From Clostridia bacterium (GTDB taxonomy: Bacteria; Bacillota; Clostridia; Oscillospirales; Acutalibacteraceae), in assembly GCA_017624675.1 (NCBI GenBank), contig JAGAMO010000035.1, forward strand, positions 1 through 53,545: DNA of 53,545 bases, given 5' to 3'. The notes under the pieces are model-generated. The model made no database searches. It worked only from the letters and a program-made list of their open reading frames with translations, and was not told the origin of the DNA. The translations under genes were made by a program, and so were the position numbers. Below, one piece after another: positions 8,585 through 17,950 of the stretch (the stretch's first letter is position 1; each line of letters starts with the position of its first letter).

Positions 8585-10564
8585 ACTAATATCGGCATCA
8601 TCTAAATATAGATAGCCGTTTTCTGCAATGAATTCTTTTCTGCCCTGCAAATCATCACCCAAAAGCATATCAAACATTTGAGCTGTTCTCTCAGCCTCCT
8701 CAGGCATAACCTTTACAAGACGTCGGGTTTCGGGGTTCATTGTGGTAAGATTCATCATATCGGGTTGGTTCTCACCAAGTCCCTTTGAGCGCTGTAAGGT
8801 ATACTTTTTATCCCCGATTTTTGTGAGAATATCGTTCTTTTCCTTTTCGTCGTATGCAAAATAGGTCATATCCTTGGTGCCGATTTCATAAAGAGGTGTT
8901 TCGGCTATAAACACCTTGCCCTCGTTAATAAGTGTCGGCATTAATCGATGTATCATAGTCAAAATAAGAGTTCTAATGTGGAAACCGTCAACATCGGCAT
9001 CGGTACAAATTATAATCTTGTTCCAACGAAGCGCCGATAAATCAAAGGTTGCAAGACCCTTGTTAGCCTTAGACTTAACCTCAACACCGCAACCTAAAAT
9101 TTTAATAAGGTTGGTTATAATCTCACTTTTGAACACCTTATCGTAATCAGCCTTTAAGCAGTTTAAGATTTTACCTCTTACAGGCATTATAGCTTGGAAT
9201 TCAGCGTTACGGGCAAGTTTACAAGAACCTAAAGCCGAATCACCCTCAACTATAAATACTTCTCTTAAGTTTACATCTTTAGAGCGGCAGTCAACAAACT
9301 TTTCAACACGGTCAAGCATACTGTTAGAGCTTTGGAGTGTTTTCTTAATGTTAATGCGTTCACGCTCACTTCTCTCACGACTTCGCTTATTTATAAGCAC
9401 TTGGTCGGCAATTTTCTCTGCCTCGGTTTTGTTCTCAATAAAGTAAACCTCTAACTGATGGCGGAGGAAATCTGCCATAGCCTCATAAATAAATTTATTT
9501 GTGATAGCTTTTTTGGTCTGGTTTTCATAGGAGGTCATAGTTGAGAAAGAGGAAATCACCAAAACCAAGCATTCTTCAACATCCGAGAAGGTAATTTTAC
9601 TCTCGTTATTTTTGTATTTATTCGTCTGCTTTATATAAGCATCAATCTGAGAAACAAGAGCGTTTCTCGTTGCCCTTTCGGGAACACCGCCATGCTCAAG
9701 CCAGCTCGAGTTGTGGTAATACTCTTTTAAGGTTTTCTTATTTGAAAAAGCCAAGGCGGCATTGATTTTAACCTTGTATTCGGGCTTGTCCTCTCGGTCA
9801 CGACCCTTTCTCTCTGTGGACCAGGTCTGCACAGTTGTGAGTGCATCCTCGCCGACCGTTTCGTTAACATAGTCAACAATACCGTTATTATAAACTATAT
9901 CGTGGTTTATAAATTTGTTCCCCTGCTGTTCTCTGAACTGGAACAAAAGTCCGTCATTTACAATGGCTTGTCTTTTCAAGGTATCCAAGAAATACTCTAC
10001 GGGAATATCAGTCTCGGTAAATACCTCTAAGTCGGGTTTCCAACGGGTTTTGGTGCCTGTATCTCTGCCGCTGTAAGGCTCCTTTTTAAGACCGCCCACA
10101 TTATATCCCTTTTCAAAGTGGAGGTTATATTTAAAACCGTCACGCTTAATTTCAACATCCATATATTCAGAGGAATACTGTGTCGAGCAAAGACCCAAAC
10201 CGTTAAGTCCAACCGAATATTCATAGTTTGCGCCGTCGTTGGTGTTATATTTACCACCAGCGTAAAGTTCGCAATATAAAAGCTCCCAGTTATAACACTG
10301 TTCATTGTTGTTAAAGTCAACTGGGGCGCCGCGTCCAAAGTCTTGAACTTCAATAGAACCGTCAGAATATTTTGTAACAATTATTTTATTACCAAAGCCC
10401 TCGCGCGCTTCGTCTATAGAGTTTGAAATAATCTCAAAAGCAGAATGTTCGCAACCGTCAAGACCGTCCGAGCCGAAAATAACACCCGGGCGTTTACGGA
10501 CACGGTCAGGACCCTCAAGCTTTTTAATGCTTTCGTTATCGTATTTCACATTGGTTTTTGCCAT
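8582..10564 (-). CDS. parE: Type IIA DNA topoisomerase subunit B (ParE/GyrB-like)
   Basis: ATPase subunit partnering the ParC-like protein. The GHKL ATP site is visible (SNSIDEA, DFGRGAPVD, VGLNGLGLCS), as are the switch lysine loop NQTKKAI and the TOPRIM metal motifs EGDSALG and DADVDGFHIRTLIL. Several motifs deviate from the textbook forms (EGDSAGG, GGLHGVG), in line with a divergent clostridial paralogue rather than the primary gyrB. I chose the ATG at 10564 because GAGGAG is about 10 nt upstream; the ATG at 10573 is too close to that site. Length 660 residues. Confidence 0.82.
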   Translation of the reverse strand: MAKTNVKYDNESIKKLEGPDRVRKRPGVIFGSDGLDGCEHSAFEIISNSIDEAREGFGNKIIVTKYSDGSIEVQDFGRGAPVDFNNNEQCYNWELLYCELYAGGKYNTNDGANYEYSVGLNGLGLCSTQYSSEYMDVEIKRDGFKYNLHFEKGYNVGGLKKEPYSGRDTGTKTRWKPDLEVFTETDIPVEYFLDTLKRQAIVNDGLLFQFREQQGNKFINHDIVYNNGIVDYVNETVGEDALTTVQTWSTERKGRDREDKPEYKVKINAALAFSNKKTLKEYYHNSSWLEHGGVPERATRNALVSQIDAYIKQTNKYKNNESKITFSDVEECLVLVISSFSTMTSYENQTKKAITNKFIYEAMADFLRHQLEVYFIENKTEAEKIADQVLINKRSRERSERERINIKKTLQSSNSMLDRVEKFVDCRSKDVNLREVFIVEGDSALGSCKLARNAEFQAIMPVRGKILNCLKADYDKVFKSEIITNLIKILGCGVEVKSKANKGLATFDLSALRWNKIIICTDADVDGFHIRTLILTMIHRLMPTLINEGKVFIAETPLYEIGTKDMTYFAYDEKEKNDILTKIGDKKYTLQRSKGLGENQPDMMNLTTMNPETRRLVKVMPEEAERTAQMFDMLLGDDLQGRKEFIAENGYLYLDDADIS

Positions 10565-10601
10565 TTTTTGCATACTCCTCAGTTCTTGATATACAAAGTA
10601 T

Positions 10602-10630
10602 ATTATACACTATATTTTGTGTTTTCGCAA
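10602..10630 (-). promoter_or_regulatory. Sigma-A promoter for the topoisomerase operon
   Basis: On the minus strand TTGCGA (10625-10630) and TATAAT (10602-10607) are 17 nt apart, and transcription would start about 30 nt upstream of the parE-like gene. Confidence 0.65.
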
Positions 10631-10702
10631 GAATAAAAACACTATTTTTAATATTGAATATATATTATATGAAATTATTTTATATTATATAATAAATTAT
10701 GC

Positions 10703-10731
10703 TTGAAAAAAAGCATATTTTGTAGTATATT
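10703..10731 (+). promoter_or_regulatory. Sigma-A-like promoter for the aminotransferase
   Basis: TTGAAA (10703-10708) and TATATT (10726-10731) are separated by 17 nt. An AAAGGAGG ribosome site follows before the ATG at 10755. It lies in the divergent gap with the parE promoter. Confidence 0.55.
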
Positions 10732-10754
10732 TAATTGGTTAAAGGAGGCTCATT

Positions 10755-12032
10755 ATGGCTGATTATTATAGTTTAAACAAACAAGAGCTTGAAAAAGAAT
10801 TTAATGATGTAAGTCGTGAATATGAACATTACCGTTCTATGCACCTTTCTCTCGATATGTCAAGAGGAAAGCCCAGCTCGGACAGTATGGATGTTAGCCA
10901 AAAAATGTTTGATTCGGTAGGCAATCATATCGGCTTTAAAAATATTGACGGTATTGACTGCAGAAACTACGGCGGTCTTGACGGACTCGTTGAACTTAAA
11001 AACCTTTTTGCTGAAATTTTGGAACTTAAACCCGAACAGATTATTGTTGGCGGCAACTCATCACTTAATATGATGTTCGACACTGTAGCTCAGGCTATGA
11101 CACACGGTATGGGCGGAGAGCCTTGGTGCAAACAGGAGGGACTTAAATTCCTTTGCCCCGTTCCCGGTTATGACCGTCATTTTGCTATCACTGAATATTT
11201 TGGTTTGGAGCTCATCCCTGTTCCCTCTAATGAAGAGGGTCCTGATATGGATGTTGTTGAAGAACTGGTAAAGGATGAAAAGGTTAAGGGTATCTGGTGC
11301 GTTCCCAAATATTCTAACCCCGAGGGTATAACATATAGCGACAATGTTGTAAAACGCATGGCGCGCTTAAAACCTGCCGCAGGTGATTTCAGAATTTTCT
11401 GGGATAACGCTTATGTAATACACGATTTGTATGACGAGTCGGATAAACTTTTAAACATTTATACCGAATGTGTAAAAGCAGGTAACCCCGATTTACCCAT
11501 CATCTTCACTTCAACATCTAAAATCACCTTCCCCGGTGCAGGTGTTGCTGCCGAAGCCGCTAGTCCCAACAATGTAGCGCTCTTAAAAGGCAGAATGAAA
11601 TATCAAACCATTGGCCCTGACAAATTAAATCAGTTAAGACACGCTAGAATCTTCAAAAATGCCGCAGATGTAAGAGCACATATGAAAAAACACGCTGATA
11701 TTTTAAGACCCAAATTTGAGGCTGTGTTGGAGGCATTTGAAAACCAATTAGGCGGCACAAACATTGCTCGTTGGACCAAACCCCGAGGCGGTTACTTCAT
11801 TAGCCTTTATGTTCCAAATGGCTGCGCTAAGAGGGTTGAAGAGCTTTGCGCTAACGCAGGTATGATACTTACTTCTGCAGGTGCTACCTATCCATACGGC
11901 GTTGACCCCAATGATTCAAACCTTAGAATTGCGCCCTCATATCCAACCATAGACGAGCTCGAGAAAGCATCCTCTGTTCTTTGCTTGGCCGTGAAATATG
12001 CAGTTTTAGAAAAACTCTTAAGCAACCTATAG
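10755..12032 (+). CDS. PLP-dependent aminotransferase, probable aspartate aminotransferase (class I, PF12897-like)
   Basis: Fold-type I aminotransferase of 425 residues. The PLP-binding lysine lies in STSKITFPGAG, preceded by the typical WDNAYVIHDL aspartate/tyrosine segment, and a substrate-carboxylate arginine is in NLRIAPSYP near the C-terminus. The sequence resembles the subgroup annotated as aspartate amino-transferase (PF12897) rather than the classical AspC/AspB group. Substrate range cannot be read from sequence alone. It stands alone on the plus strand with its own promoter. Confidence 0.85.
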   Translation: MADYYSLNKQELEKEFNDVSREYEHYRSMHLSLDMSRGKPSSDSMDVSQKMFDSVGNHIGFKNIDGIDCRNYGGLDGLVELKNLFAEILELKPEQIIVGGNSSLNMMFDTVAQAMTHGMGGEPWCKQEGLKFLCPVPGYDRHFAITEYFGLELIPVPSNEEGPDMDVVEELVKDEKVKGIWCVPKYSNPEGITYSDNVVKRMARLKPAAGDFRIFWDNAYVIHDLYDESDKLLNIYTECVKAGNPDLPIIFTSTSKITFPGAGVAAEAASPNNVALLKGRMKYQTIGPDKLNQLRHARIFKNAADVRAHMKKHADILRPKFEAVLEAFENQLGGTNIARWTKPRGGYFISLYVPNGCAKRVEELCANAGMILTSAGATYPYGVDPNDSNLRIAPSYPTIDELEKASSVLCLAVKYAVLEKLLSNL

Positions 12033-12034
12033 CA

Positions 12035-12063
12035 TTGACTTTAAAAGGTCTTTAAAGTATAAT
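12035..12063 (+). promoter_or_regulatory. Sigma-A promoter for secDF
   Basis: TTGACT (12035-12040) and a perfect TATAAT (12058-12063) are 17 nt apart. The spacer includes an AT-rich inverted repeat (ACTTTAAA at 12038-12045 with TTTAAAGT at 12051-12058) that may also act as a weak terminator of the upstream gene. Confidence 0.8.
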
Positions 12064-12099
12064 AATTCAAAAGACTAAAAAAAATTGGAGGATTTGCCA

Positions 12100-13530
12100 A
12101 TGAAACTCAAAAAATCAGGCAAACTGACCTTTTTCGTAGTTTTATTTTTGATTTTAGCGCTTACCTTTACCGCTTTCTTCGGAATTGAAAACTACTATGG
12201 AGATACCAGACAAATTATCTTCAAGGGTGCAAACGACATTCGCTGGGGCATCGATATTCAAGGCGGTGTTGAGGCTGTGTTTTCACCCAATAAAGAAGAT
12301 GTTAAAATTACAGACGAGGATATGGACGCTGCAAAGTCTATTATTGAAACCCGTCTTGTAAATGCAAACATCACAGACTATGAGGTTTATACCGACACTT
12401 CAAATCATCAAATTATCGTGCGTTTCCCTTGGGAAGCAGGTGAAAGTGATTTTGACGCTGTGGCTACCGTTAAGAAACTCGGCACATCTGCTGTTCTTGT
12501 TTTCCGCAAAGGAACCGAGCAAACAGGCGAGGTTGTGCTTAAAGGTGCTGATGATGTTAAGAGCGCATACCCCGCTGTTGACCCCGAGACCAATAAGCCT
12601 ATCGTAGGACTCGAGCTCACAAGTCAGGGCACATCTAAATTTGCCGCTGCTACAAGTTCAATGACAGGACAACAAATTTCAATTTGGCTTTCTACCACCA
12701 CATCCGAATTAGATGAGAACGGTAAACCTGTTGTTGAAGAGCTTTTACTTTCCGCTCCCACTGTAAACGAGCCTATAACTAACGGTCAATGCACCATTTC
12801 GGGCAGTGATATGACCGCAGAATATGTAAAAGAATTATCTGAACAAATCAACAGCGGTAAGCTTCCCTTTGCTTTAACTGTTGACGACAGTAAACTTCAA
12901 ATCATCTCCCCCTCTTTGGGTTCTGACGCTTTGAAAGTTATGCTTATTGCAGGTTCTATTGCTTTCGGTCTTGTTTGCTTACTTATGATTTTGCGCTACC
13001 GCTTAAACGGTTTTGTTGCAGCATTTGCGCTTTTAGGTCAGCTCGCAGGCTCTATTGCTTGTATTTCCGGTTACTTTGCATCGGCTAACAGTTTTACACT
13101 CACCGTTCCCGGTATTGCAGGTATTATCCTTTCGGTTGGTGTTGGTGTTGACTGTAATGTTATTGCTGCCGAGCGTATTCGTGATGAGTTCCAGAAAGGC
13201 AAAACCATTGACGGCGCTATTGACAGCGGATTCAAAAACTCACTCAGCGCTATAATCGACGGTAACGTTACCATCGTTATTGTTTCCTTAGTACTTATGG
13301 GTGCCTTCGGCAGTCCTGACGGTATTATGGCAAAGATTATGTCTCCCATAATGTCCCTTTTAGGCTCTGCTATTACAGGCTCTATTTACTCATTCGGTTA
13401 CACCCTACTTGTAGGTACCATTTTCAACCTTATAATGGGCGTTGTTGCCTCCAAACTAATGCTTAAGAGCATTTCAAAGTTCAAAGCATTCAGAAATCCT
13501 TGGTTCTACGGAGGTAAGAAAAATGCGTAA
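12100..13530 (+). CDS. secD: Protein export membrane protein SecD
   Basis: Part of the SecDF complex that uses the proton motive force to pull proteins through SecYEG. An N-terminal membrane helix (about residues 9-30) is followed by the conserved GIDIQGGVEAVF segment, a large external domain, and five C-terminal helices with the SVGVGVDCNVIAAERIRDE motif. The start is the ATG at 12100, 8 nt after GGAGG; a TTG at 12085 overlaps that ribosome site. Length 476 residues. Confidence 0.95.
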   Translation: MKLKKSGKLTFFVVLFLILALTFTAFFGIENYYGDTRQIIFKGANDIRWGIDIQGGVEAVFSPNKEDVKITDEDMDAAKSIIETRLVNANITDYEVYTDTSNHQIIVRFPWEAGESDFDAVATVKKLGTSAVLVFRKGTEQTGEVVLKGADDVKSAYPAVDPETNKPIVGLELTSQGTSKFAAATSSMTGQQISIWLSTTTSELDENGKPVVEELLLSAPTVNEPITNGQCTISGSDMTAEYVKELSEQINSGKLPFALTVDDSKLQIISPSLGSDALKVMLIAGSIAFGLVCLLMILRYRLNGFVAAFALLGQLAGSIACISGYFASANSFTLTVPGIAGIILSVGVGVDCNVIAAERIRDEFQKGKTIDGAIDSGFKNSLSAIIDGNVTIVIVSLVLMGAFGSPDGIMAKIMSPIMSLLGSAITGSIYSFGYTLLVGTIFNLIMGVVASKLMLKSISKFKAFRNPWFYGGKKNA

Positions 13531-14443
13531 ATTTAATATTGATTTCAATAAATCATTTAAATATGTGGCCCTTGTTTATACTGCAATTTTTGTTATCGGT
13601 TTGATAGCTTGTTTCTTTGGCATTAAGCTTGACATTAACTTCTCGGGCGGTGCCAAGATTTCCTATTCGTACACAGGTGATATCAAAACCGAAGAAATTG
13701 AAAAGATTGCTAAAAAGCAGTTAGACGCTAATTTTACGGTTTCCAAGAGCACCGCACTAGCCGGTGAAACCGAAACCTTTGAAATTGCCCTTTCGGGTAA
13801 AAACGCACTCTCTGCTGACAAGCAGGAGGCTTTAACCACCGCTTTTGAAAAAGAGTTCAAGGACAATAAAATTAAGCTTTACAATTCAAACTCGGTTAGC
13901 CCCACAATTGCAGGTACATTCTTTGCAAAAAGTATAGTTGCAATTTTAATTACCGCCTTATTGGTTGTAATTTATGTTGGTTTCCGTTTCAGAAGAATCG
14001 GTGGTGTATCCGCCGCTTTAACAGCAATGGTAGCCTTGGTATTTGATGTTCTTGTAACCTTCTTTGTTTGTGTTATTTTTAGACTTCAGATTGATGCAAA
14101 CTATATCGCTGTTGTTCTTACAATTTTGGGTTACTCTCTTAACGATACCATCGTTATTTACGACCGTGTTCGCGAGAACAAAAAGCTCAATCCATCTATG
14201 GATATCGGCGGTCTCGTTAATTTGAGTATTAACCAGACCGTTATCAGAAACATTGTAACATCACTTACAACTATTTTAGCTGTTCTTACAATCGTTGTGG
14301 TTTCCGAAATTTACGGTCTTACCACCTTGCGTACCTTCGCAATTCCTATGGCTTTTGGTATTGTTTCGGGTGCTATCTCCTCGCTCTTTATTGCAGGTCC
14401 CTTGTGGGTTATCTGGAAAAACAGAAAGCTTAAAAAAGCATAA
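13523..14443 (+). CDS. secF: Protein export membrane protein SecF
   Basis: Partner of SecD. It shows the short N-terminal KLDINFSGGAKISY segment after the first membrane helix, then five C-terminal helices containing YSLNDTIVIYDRVRENKK and the TSLTTILAVL stretch. It overlaps the end of secD by 8 nt, with GGAGG inside secD. Here secD and secF are separate genes, unlike the fused secDF of B. subtilis. 306 residues is normal. Confidence 0.95.
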   Translation: MRKFNIDFNKSFKYVALVYTAIFVIGLIACFFGIKLDINFSGGAKISYSYTGDIKTEEIEKIAKKQLDANFTVSKSTALAGETETFEIALSGKNALSADKQEALTTAFEKEFKDNKIKLYNSNSVSPTIAGTFFAKSIVAILITALLVVIYVGFRFRRIGGVSAALTAMVALVFDVLVTFFVCVIFRLQIDANYIAVVLTILGYSLNDTIVIYDRVRENKKLNPSMDIGGLVNLSINQTVIRNIVTSLTTILAVLTIVVVSEIYGLTTLRTFAIPMAFGIVSGAISSLFIAGPLWVIWKNRKLKKA

Positions 14444-14445
14444 TA

Positions 14446-14477
14446 AAAAGGCTGTCGCAAGACAGCCTTTTCTTTTT
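14446..14477 (+). terminator. Terminator after secF (GGCTGTC type)
   Basis: AAAAGGCTGTC (14446-14456) pairs with GACAGCCTTTT (14461-14471) around a GCAA tetraloop, followed by TTTTCTTTTTG. The stem core is the same as that after valS. Confidence 0.9.
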
Positions 14478-14827
14478 GTATAAAGAAAACCAATATGATA
14501 AGTGTGCGATTGCAAGGGTTAGCATAATTGTTATTAACTTAAAAATTTATTTTTAAACATTGTCGCTCATGCCGCGACAGGCATGCCATTTTTTATGTGG
14601 CGAAAAGAAATGGCAGAAAGATTTGCCTTTAAGGGGGAATTTCGATTTCCCCCTTGGGCGCCAGTTTAAAATATAGATTAAAAAGCCGACAAAAAACTAA
14701 AGTTTTAAATTTGTCGGCAGATTGTATATGTTACAAAGTATCTTCTCTATCGCCCTAACCCCCTTAAACGACAAGGGCTTTGCCCTTGACCCAATTAAGA
14801 TTAGCAATCAAAATATTCACAAGGCAC
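14478..14827. other. Gene-poor, repeat-rich intergenic stretch
   Basis: About 350 nt between two convergent terminators. It holds several perfect inverted repeats: AAGGGGG/CCCCCTT near 14631-14655, GCCGACAAA/TTTGTCGGC (14685-14693 with 14710-14718), and CAAGGGC/GCCCTTG near 14772-14790. A 28-codon frame sits at 14583-14669. It looks like remnants of a dispersed element rather than a gene, but no transposase or att site is visible. Confidence 0.5.
14583..14669 (+). other. Short frame of 28 codons inside the repeat region
   Basis: Reads MPFFMWRKEMAERFAFKGEF then a short tail ending in WAPV. There is no good ribosome binding site. The nucleotide sequence contains the GGGGGAATTTCGATTTCCCCC palindrome, so the frame may be an accident of a repeat. 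I do not assign a protein function. Confidence 0.2.
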
Positions 14828-14854
14828 AAAAAAGCTCCCTTTCGGGAGCTTTTT
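14828..14854 (-). terminator. Bidirectional terminator beside the small P-loop gene
   Basis: AAAAAGCTCCC pairs with GGGAGCTTTTT around TTTC. Runs of A and T on either side allow function on both strands. It sits 2 nt beyond the stop codon of the gene at 14857. Confidence 0.88.
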
Positions 14855-14856
14855 AA

Positions 14857-15267
14857 TTATGCTACAACTTCAGCTATATCAAATAACTTCTTGGGTAACT
14901 CTTCTTTATCAGCCGAAACGGTGAATAAGAACTCAACATCCTCAATCTTAGCCAATCTCTCAAAGAAAGCTACCAACTCATCATAGTTGCGTGTGCCGAT
15001 GCGAAGTGTTGCATCGCCAAAGATATGTGTCACGTCGTTGTTGCCGGATTTGATTCCTGCTAACATACCGTAATACTCGCCATAACCGGAAATACCAAAT
15101 GTATCAGAATCTATTAAACGGGCCTTATGTGTTACAGAGTAGGTTAAAGTATCGCCCTTTTCAATACATACAACATTGCCTAAGCTTTCAGCAGTTGCGG
15201 CGTTAACCAAATCTACTAATTTCTTTGTTTTGCCCGAACCTTTTTTGCCAATGATGATTTTAATCAT
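14857..15267 (-). CDS. Small P-loop protein of unknown function
   Basis: A 136-residue protein that begins with a clear Walker A motif, IIIGKKGSGKTKKLVDL. A possible Walker B aspartate lies in VTHIFGDATL, and the C-terminal half (DELVAFFERLAKIEDVEFLF, then a predicted strand and helix) looks like a compact alpha/beta domain. No sensor or helicase motifs are visible. Similar clostridial proteins are sometimes labelled PilT-like ATPase, which the sequence does not support. It is 48 nt downstream of pgi and probably co-transcribed. Confidence 0.75.
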   Translation of the reverse strand: MIKIIIGKKGSGKTKKLVDLVNAATAESLGNVVCIEKGDTLTYSVTHKARLIDSDTFGISGYGEYYGMLAGIKSGNNDVTHIFGDATLRIGTRNYDELVAFFERLAKIEDVEFLFTVSADKEELPKKLFDIAEVVA

Positions 15268-15315
15268 TTAAAACCAGCTCCTTTATATATTGTTCTGCCC
15301 TAAGGCAGCAGTTTC

Positions 15316-16656
15316 CTATTTTCCGAGTCTCTTTTCAAGTTCAGCCTTTTGAGCCTCGAAACCTGGTTTGCCTAAGAGTGCAAACATATTCTTTTTATAG
15401 CTCTCAACACCGGGTTGGTCGAAGGGATTAACACCAAGCATATAACCCGAGATAGCACAAGCCTTTTCAAAGAAGTAAATAAGTTCGCCCAAGTTTTCCT
15501 CGTCAGGCTTATCAACATTGATAATGAGGTTAGGTACGCCACCGTCTGTATGAGCCAAAACAGTACCCTCAAAAGCCTTGGAGTTAACAAAGGTCATATT
15601 CTTTCCTGCAAGGAAGTTAAGACCGTCGCCGTTGTTTTCCTCAGCCTCGATTACAACATCCTTGTCGCTCTCGCCAAAGGTTACAACAGTTTCGAACATT
15701 ACACGGCTACCGTCCTGAACAAACTGACCCATAGAGTGAAGGTCGGTCGAGAAAGTAACAGATGCAGGGAAAAGACCCTTATTGTCTTTGCCTTCGCTCT
15801 CGCCGAAGAGTTGCTTAAACCACTCAGCCATCATTGTGAAACGAGGCTCATAGGAAACAAGCAATTCAACCGACTTGCCCTTGCGGTAAAAGGCGTTTCT
15901 TAATGCAGCATAGGTGTAGCAGGGGTTTTCAGCAATGTTAGGATTATTGAATTTCTCCATACCAACCTTAGCGCCTGCCATAAGCTTATCAATATCAGCA
16001 CCTGCAGCAGCAATGGGGAGAAGACCAACAGCGGTTAAAACGGAGAATCTTCCGCCAACATCGTCCGGCACTACAAAGCACTCATAACCCTTTTCGTCAG
16101 CCAAAGCTTTAAGAGTTCCTCTTGCTTTGTCGGTTGTGCAGTAGATACGCTTTGCAGCCTCTTCCTCGCCGTAACGCTCTTCCAAAAGTTTGCGGAAAAC
16201 TCTGAATGCGATAGCAGGTTCGGTTGTTGTGCCCGACTTAGAAATAATGTTAACAGATACTCTCTTGCCTTCGCAAAGAGCCAAAACATCGGCTAAGTCA
16301 GAACCCGAAATACTGTTACCTGTGAAATAAATCTCAGGAACATCTTTTCTGAGGTTGTTAAAGTAAGGTCCCTTTAAGAACTCAATAGCAGCACGGGCGC
16401 CCAAGTAAGAACCGCCAATTCCGATAACAATAAGAACATCGGTATCGTTCTTAATCTTCTCTGCTGCTTTCTTAATACGGGCAAATTCTTCCTTGTCATA
16501 ATCCTCTGGTAAAGTAACCCAACCAAGGAAGTCATTTCCAAGACCCGACTTGTTATTTACAGTCTCATGAGCGGCAATAATTTGGGATTTTAATCCCTCA
16601 ATATCATTTTCTCTAATAAAATCTGCCGCAAAGGACTGATTAAAACTAATAGACAT
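15316..16656 (-). CDS. pgi: Glucose-6-phosphate isomerase
   Basis: Interconverts glucose 6-phosphate and fructose 6-phosphate in glycolysis. The SIS-fold signatures are present: [18 protein letters not shown] near residue 72, [10 protein letters not shown], and [14 protein letters not shown]. The 446-residue size matches the short Firmicutes form. A ribosome site AAAGGTGAGG precedes the ATG by about 6 nt. Confidence 0.97.
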   Translation of the reverse strand: MSISFNQSFAADFIRENDIEGLKSQIIAAHETVNNKSGLGNDFLGWVTLPEDYDKEEFARIKKAAEKIKNDTDVLIVIGIGGSYLGARAAIEFLKGPYFNNLRKDVPEIYFTGNSISGSDLADVLALCEGKRVSVNIISKSGTTTEPAIAFRVFRKLLEERYGEEEAAKRIYCTTDKARGTLKALADEKGYECFVVPDDVGGRFSVLTAVGLLPIAAAGADIDKLMAGAKVGMEKFNNPNIAENPCYTYAALRNAFYRKGKSVELLVSYEPRFTMMAEWFKQLFGESEGKDNKGLFPASVTFSTDLHSMGQFVQDGSRVMFETVVTFGESDKDVVIEAEENNGDGLNFLAGKNMTFVNSKAFEGTVLAHTDGGVPNLIINVDKPDEENLGELIYFFEKACAISGYMLGVNPFDQPGVESYKKNMFALLGKPGFEAQKAELEKRLGK

Positions 16657-16682
16657 CTACATCCTCACCTTTCATTGTCTCT

Positions 16683-16711
16683 ATTTTACAATAAAATCCT
16701 TTACTTTTCAA
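16683..16711 (-). promoter_or_regulatory. Sigma-A-like promoter for pgi
   Basis: On the minus strand TTGAAA (16706-16711) and TAAAAT (16683-16688) are 17 nt apart, about 27 nt upstream of the pgi start. Confidence 0.6.
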
Positions 16712-16741
16712 GTGCAAATCATATAAATTCACTAAAAGTTT

Positions 16742-17950
16742 TTATATTTTAAACATTCCGTTTAAAATGTAGCCAAAGCTTAAGGGGAAATCTCGTTTTT
16801 TGAGATTTTCGGCGGCGGTTATAGGAATTCTGCCGATATTTTCGTTGCCGCTGTAAATATTTACATATCCCAGAGTTTGACCCTTTTTAATGGGCGCTTT
16901 AAGATTTTTCTGCCACTCAACCGACTGGCTGATTTCCCCTTTCTGTGCCTTTTCACAAAGGAAACTGACATTACCCTTGGCTTCTACCTTTACAGTATTA
17001 AATTCACCATTTGCCACCAATACTTCCTTTTCTTTTAAATCTGCTTTTATTTCCTCAAAGGCGTAGTTTGCAAAACCGTAATCTAACAATTTTTTTGCAC
17101 CCTCAAATCGGTCTTGACTGGTTTCGCCCGCCAAAACCACAGCCACTAACGACAAAGTGCCACGCTGCGCCGTTGCTGAAAGGCAGTATTTTGCAATAGA
17201 AGTCGTGCCCGTTTTAAGACCCGTTGTGCCATCGTAAAATCTAACCAATTTATTAGTGTTTACAAGCTCGCTTTCACCGTTTCTGAGCGAGTCCATCCAA
17301 ACGGTGGAATAATTTTTTATCAGCTCATGTTTTATAAGCTCGCCCGACATAATTGCAACATCGTTTGCGGTGGTCAAATGCCCCTCAGCATCAAGGCCTG
17401 TGCAGTTTTTAAAGGTGGTAGAGTTCATTCCAAGCTCTGCCGCTCTCTCGTTCATAAGCTTTACAAAGCCTTCTTCGCTACCTGCAACAAGCTCACCCAA
17501 CGCCACACAAGCATCATTTGCCGAGGCAATAACAGTGGCTTTGAGCAATTCGTCCACTGTCATAGCCTCCCCTGGCTCAAGCCATATCTGACTACCGCCC
17601 ATACTGCATGCGTGTTCGCTAGCCGTTACCACCGTATCAAGGTCGAATTCCTTTCGGTCTAACGCCTCCATTACGAGCAAAAGAGACATAACCTTTGTAA
17701 TAGACGCAGGTGGTAGTTTTTCATCACCGTTTTGGTCGTATAATACTTTGCCAGTGTATGGCTCTAACAAAACCGCCGATTTTGCCTTAATTTCCAAAAC
17801 TGTTCCCACAGCCGAGGCTTCAACACTTTGGCTTAGCGGCACTTCTAAATCGCTTATATCGCACTCACTGGCGATTCTTGTTTCAGCCTTGCAAACCACC
17901 GACCCCGACAACACAAATATCATTAAAAAGACAGATAATAATCTTTTCAT
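16742..17950 (-). CDS. D-alanyl-D-alanine carboxypeptidase (class A low-molecular-weight PBP)
   Basis: Trims the terminal D-alanine of peptidoglycan side chains outside the cell. An N-terminal signal peptide (KRLLSVFLMIFVLSGSVVCK) is followed by the transpeptidase domain with SxxK (PASITKVMSL), SxN (ASANDACVAL) and KTG (GLKTGTT). A C-terminal PBP5-like beta domain follows from about residue 290. The start at 17950 is supported by GGAGGGG five nt upstream. It resembles DacF/DacB-like sporulation carboxypeptidases, but the exact role is undecided. Confidence 0.9.
   Translation of the reverse strand: MKRLLSVFLMIFVLSGSVVCKAETRIASECDISDLEVPLSQSVEASAVGTVLEIKAKSAVLLEPYTGKVLYDQNGDEKLPPASITKVMSLLLVMEALDRKEFDLDTVVTASEHACSMGGSQIWLEPGEAMTVDELLKATVIASANDACVALGELVAGSEEGFVKLMNERAAELGMNSTTFKNCTGLDAEGHLTTANDVAIMSGELIKHELIKNYSTVWMDSLRNGESELVNTNKLVRFYDGTTGLKTGTTSIAKYCLSATAQRGTLSLVAVVLAGETSQDRFEGAKKLLDYGFANYAFEEIKADLKEKEVLVANGEFNTVKVEAKGNVSFLCEKAQKGEISQSVEWQKNLKAPIKKGQTLGYVNIYSGNENIGRIPITAAENLKKRDFPLSFGYILNGMFKI

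Noticed and set aside
13071-13349. Minus-strand open frame of 92 codons inside secD
   Set aside because: It is an antisense shadow of a strongly conserved membrane segment of SecD.
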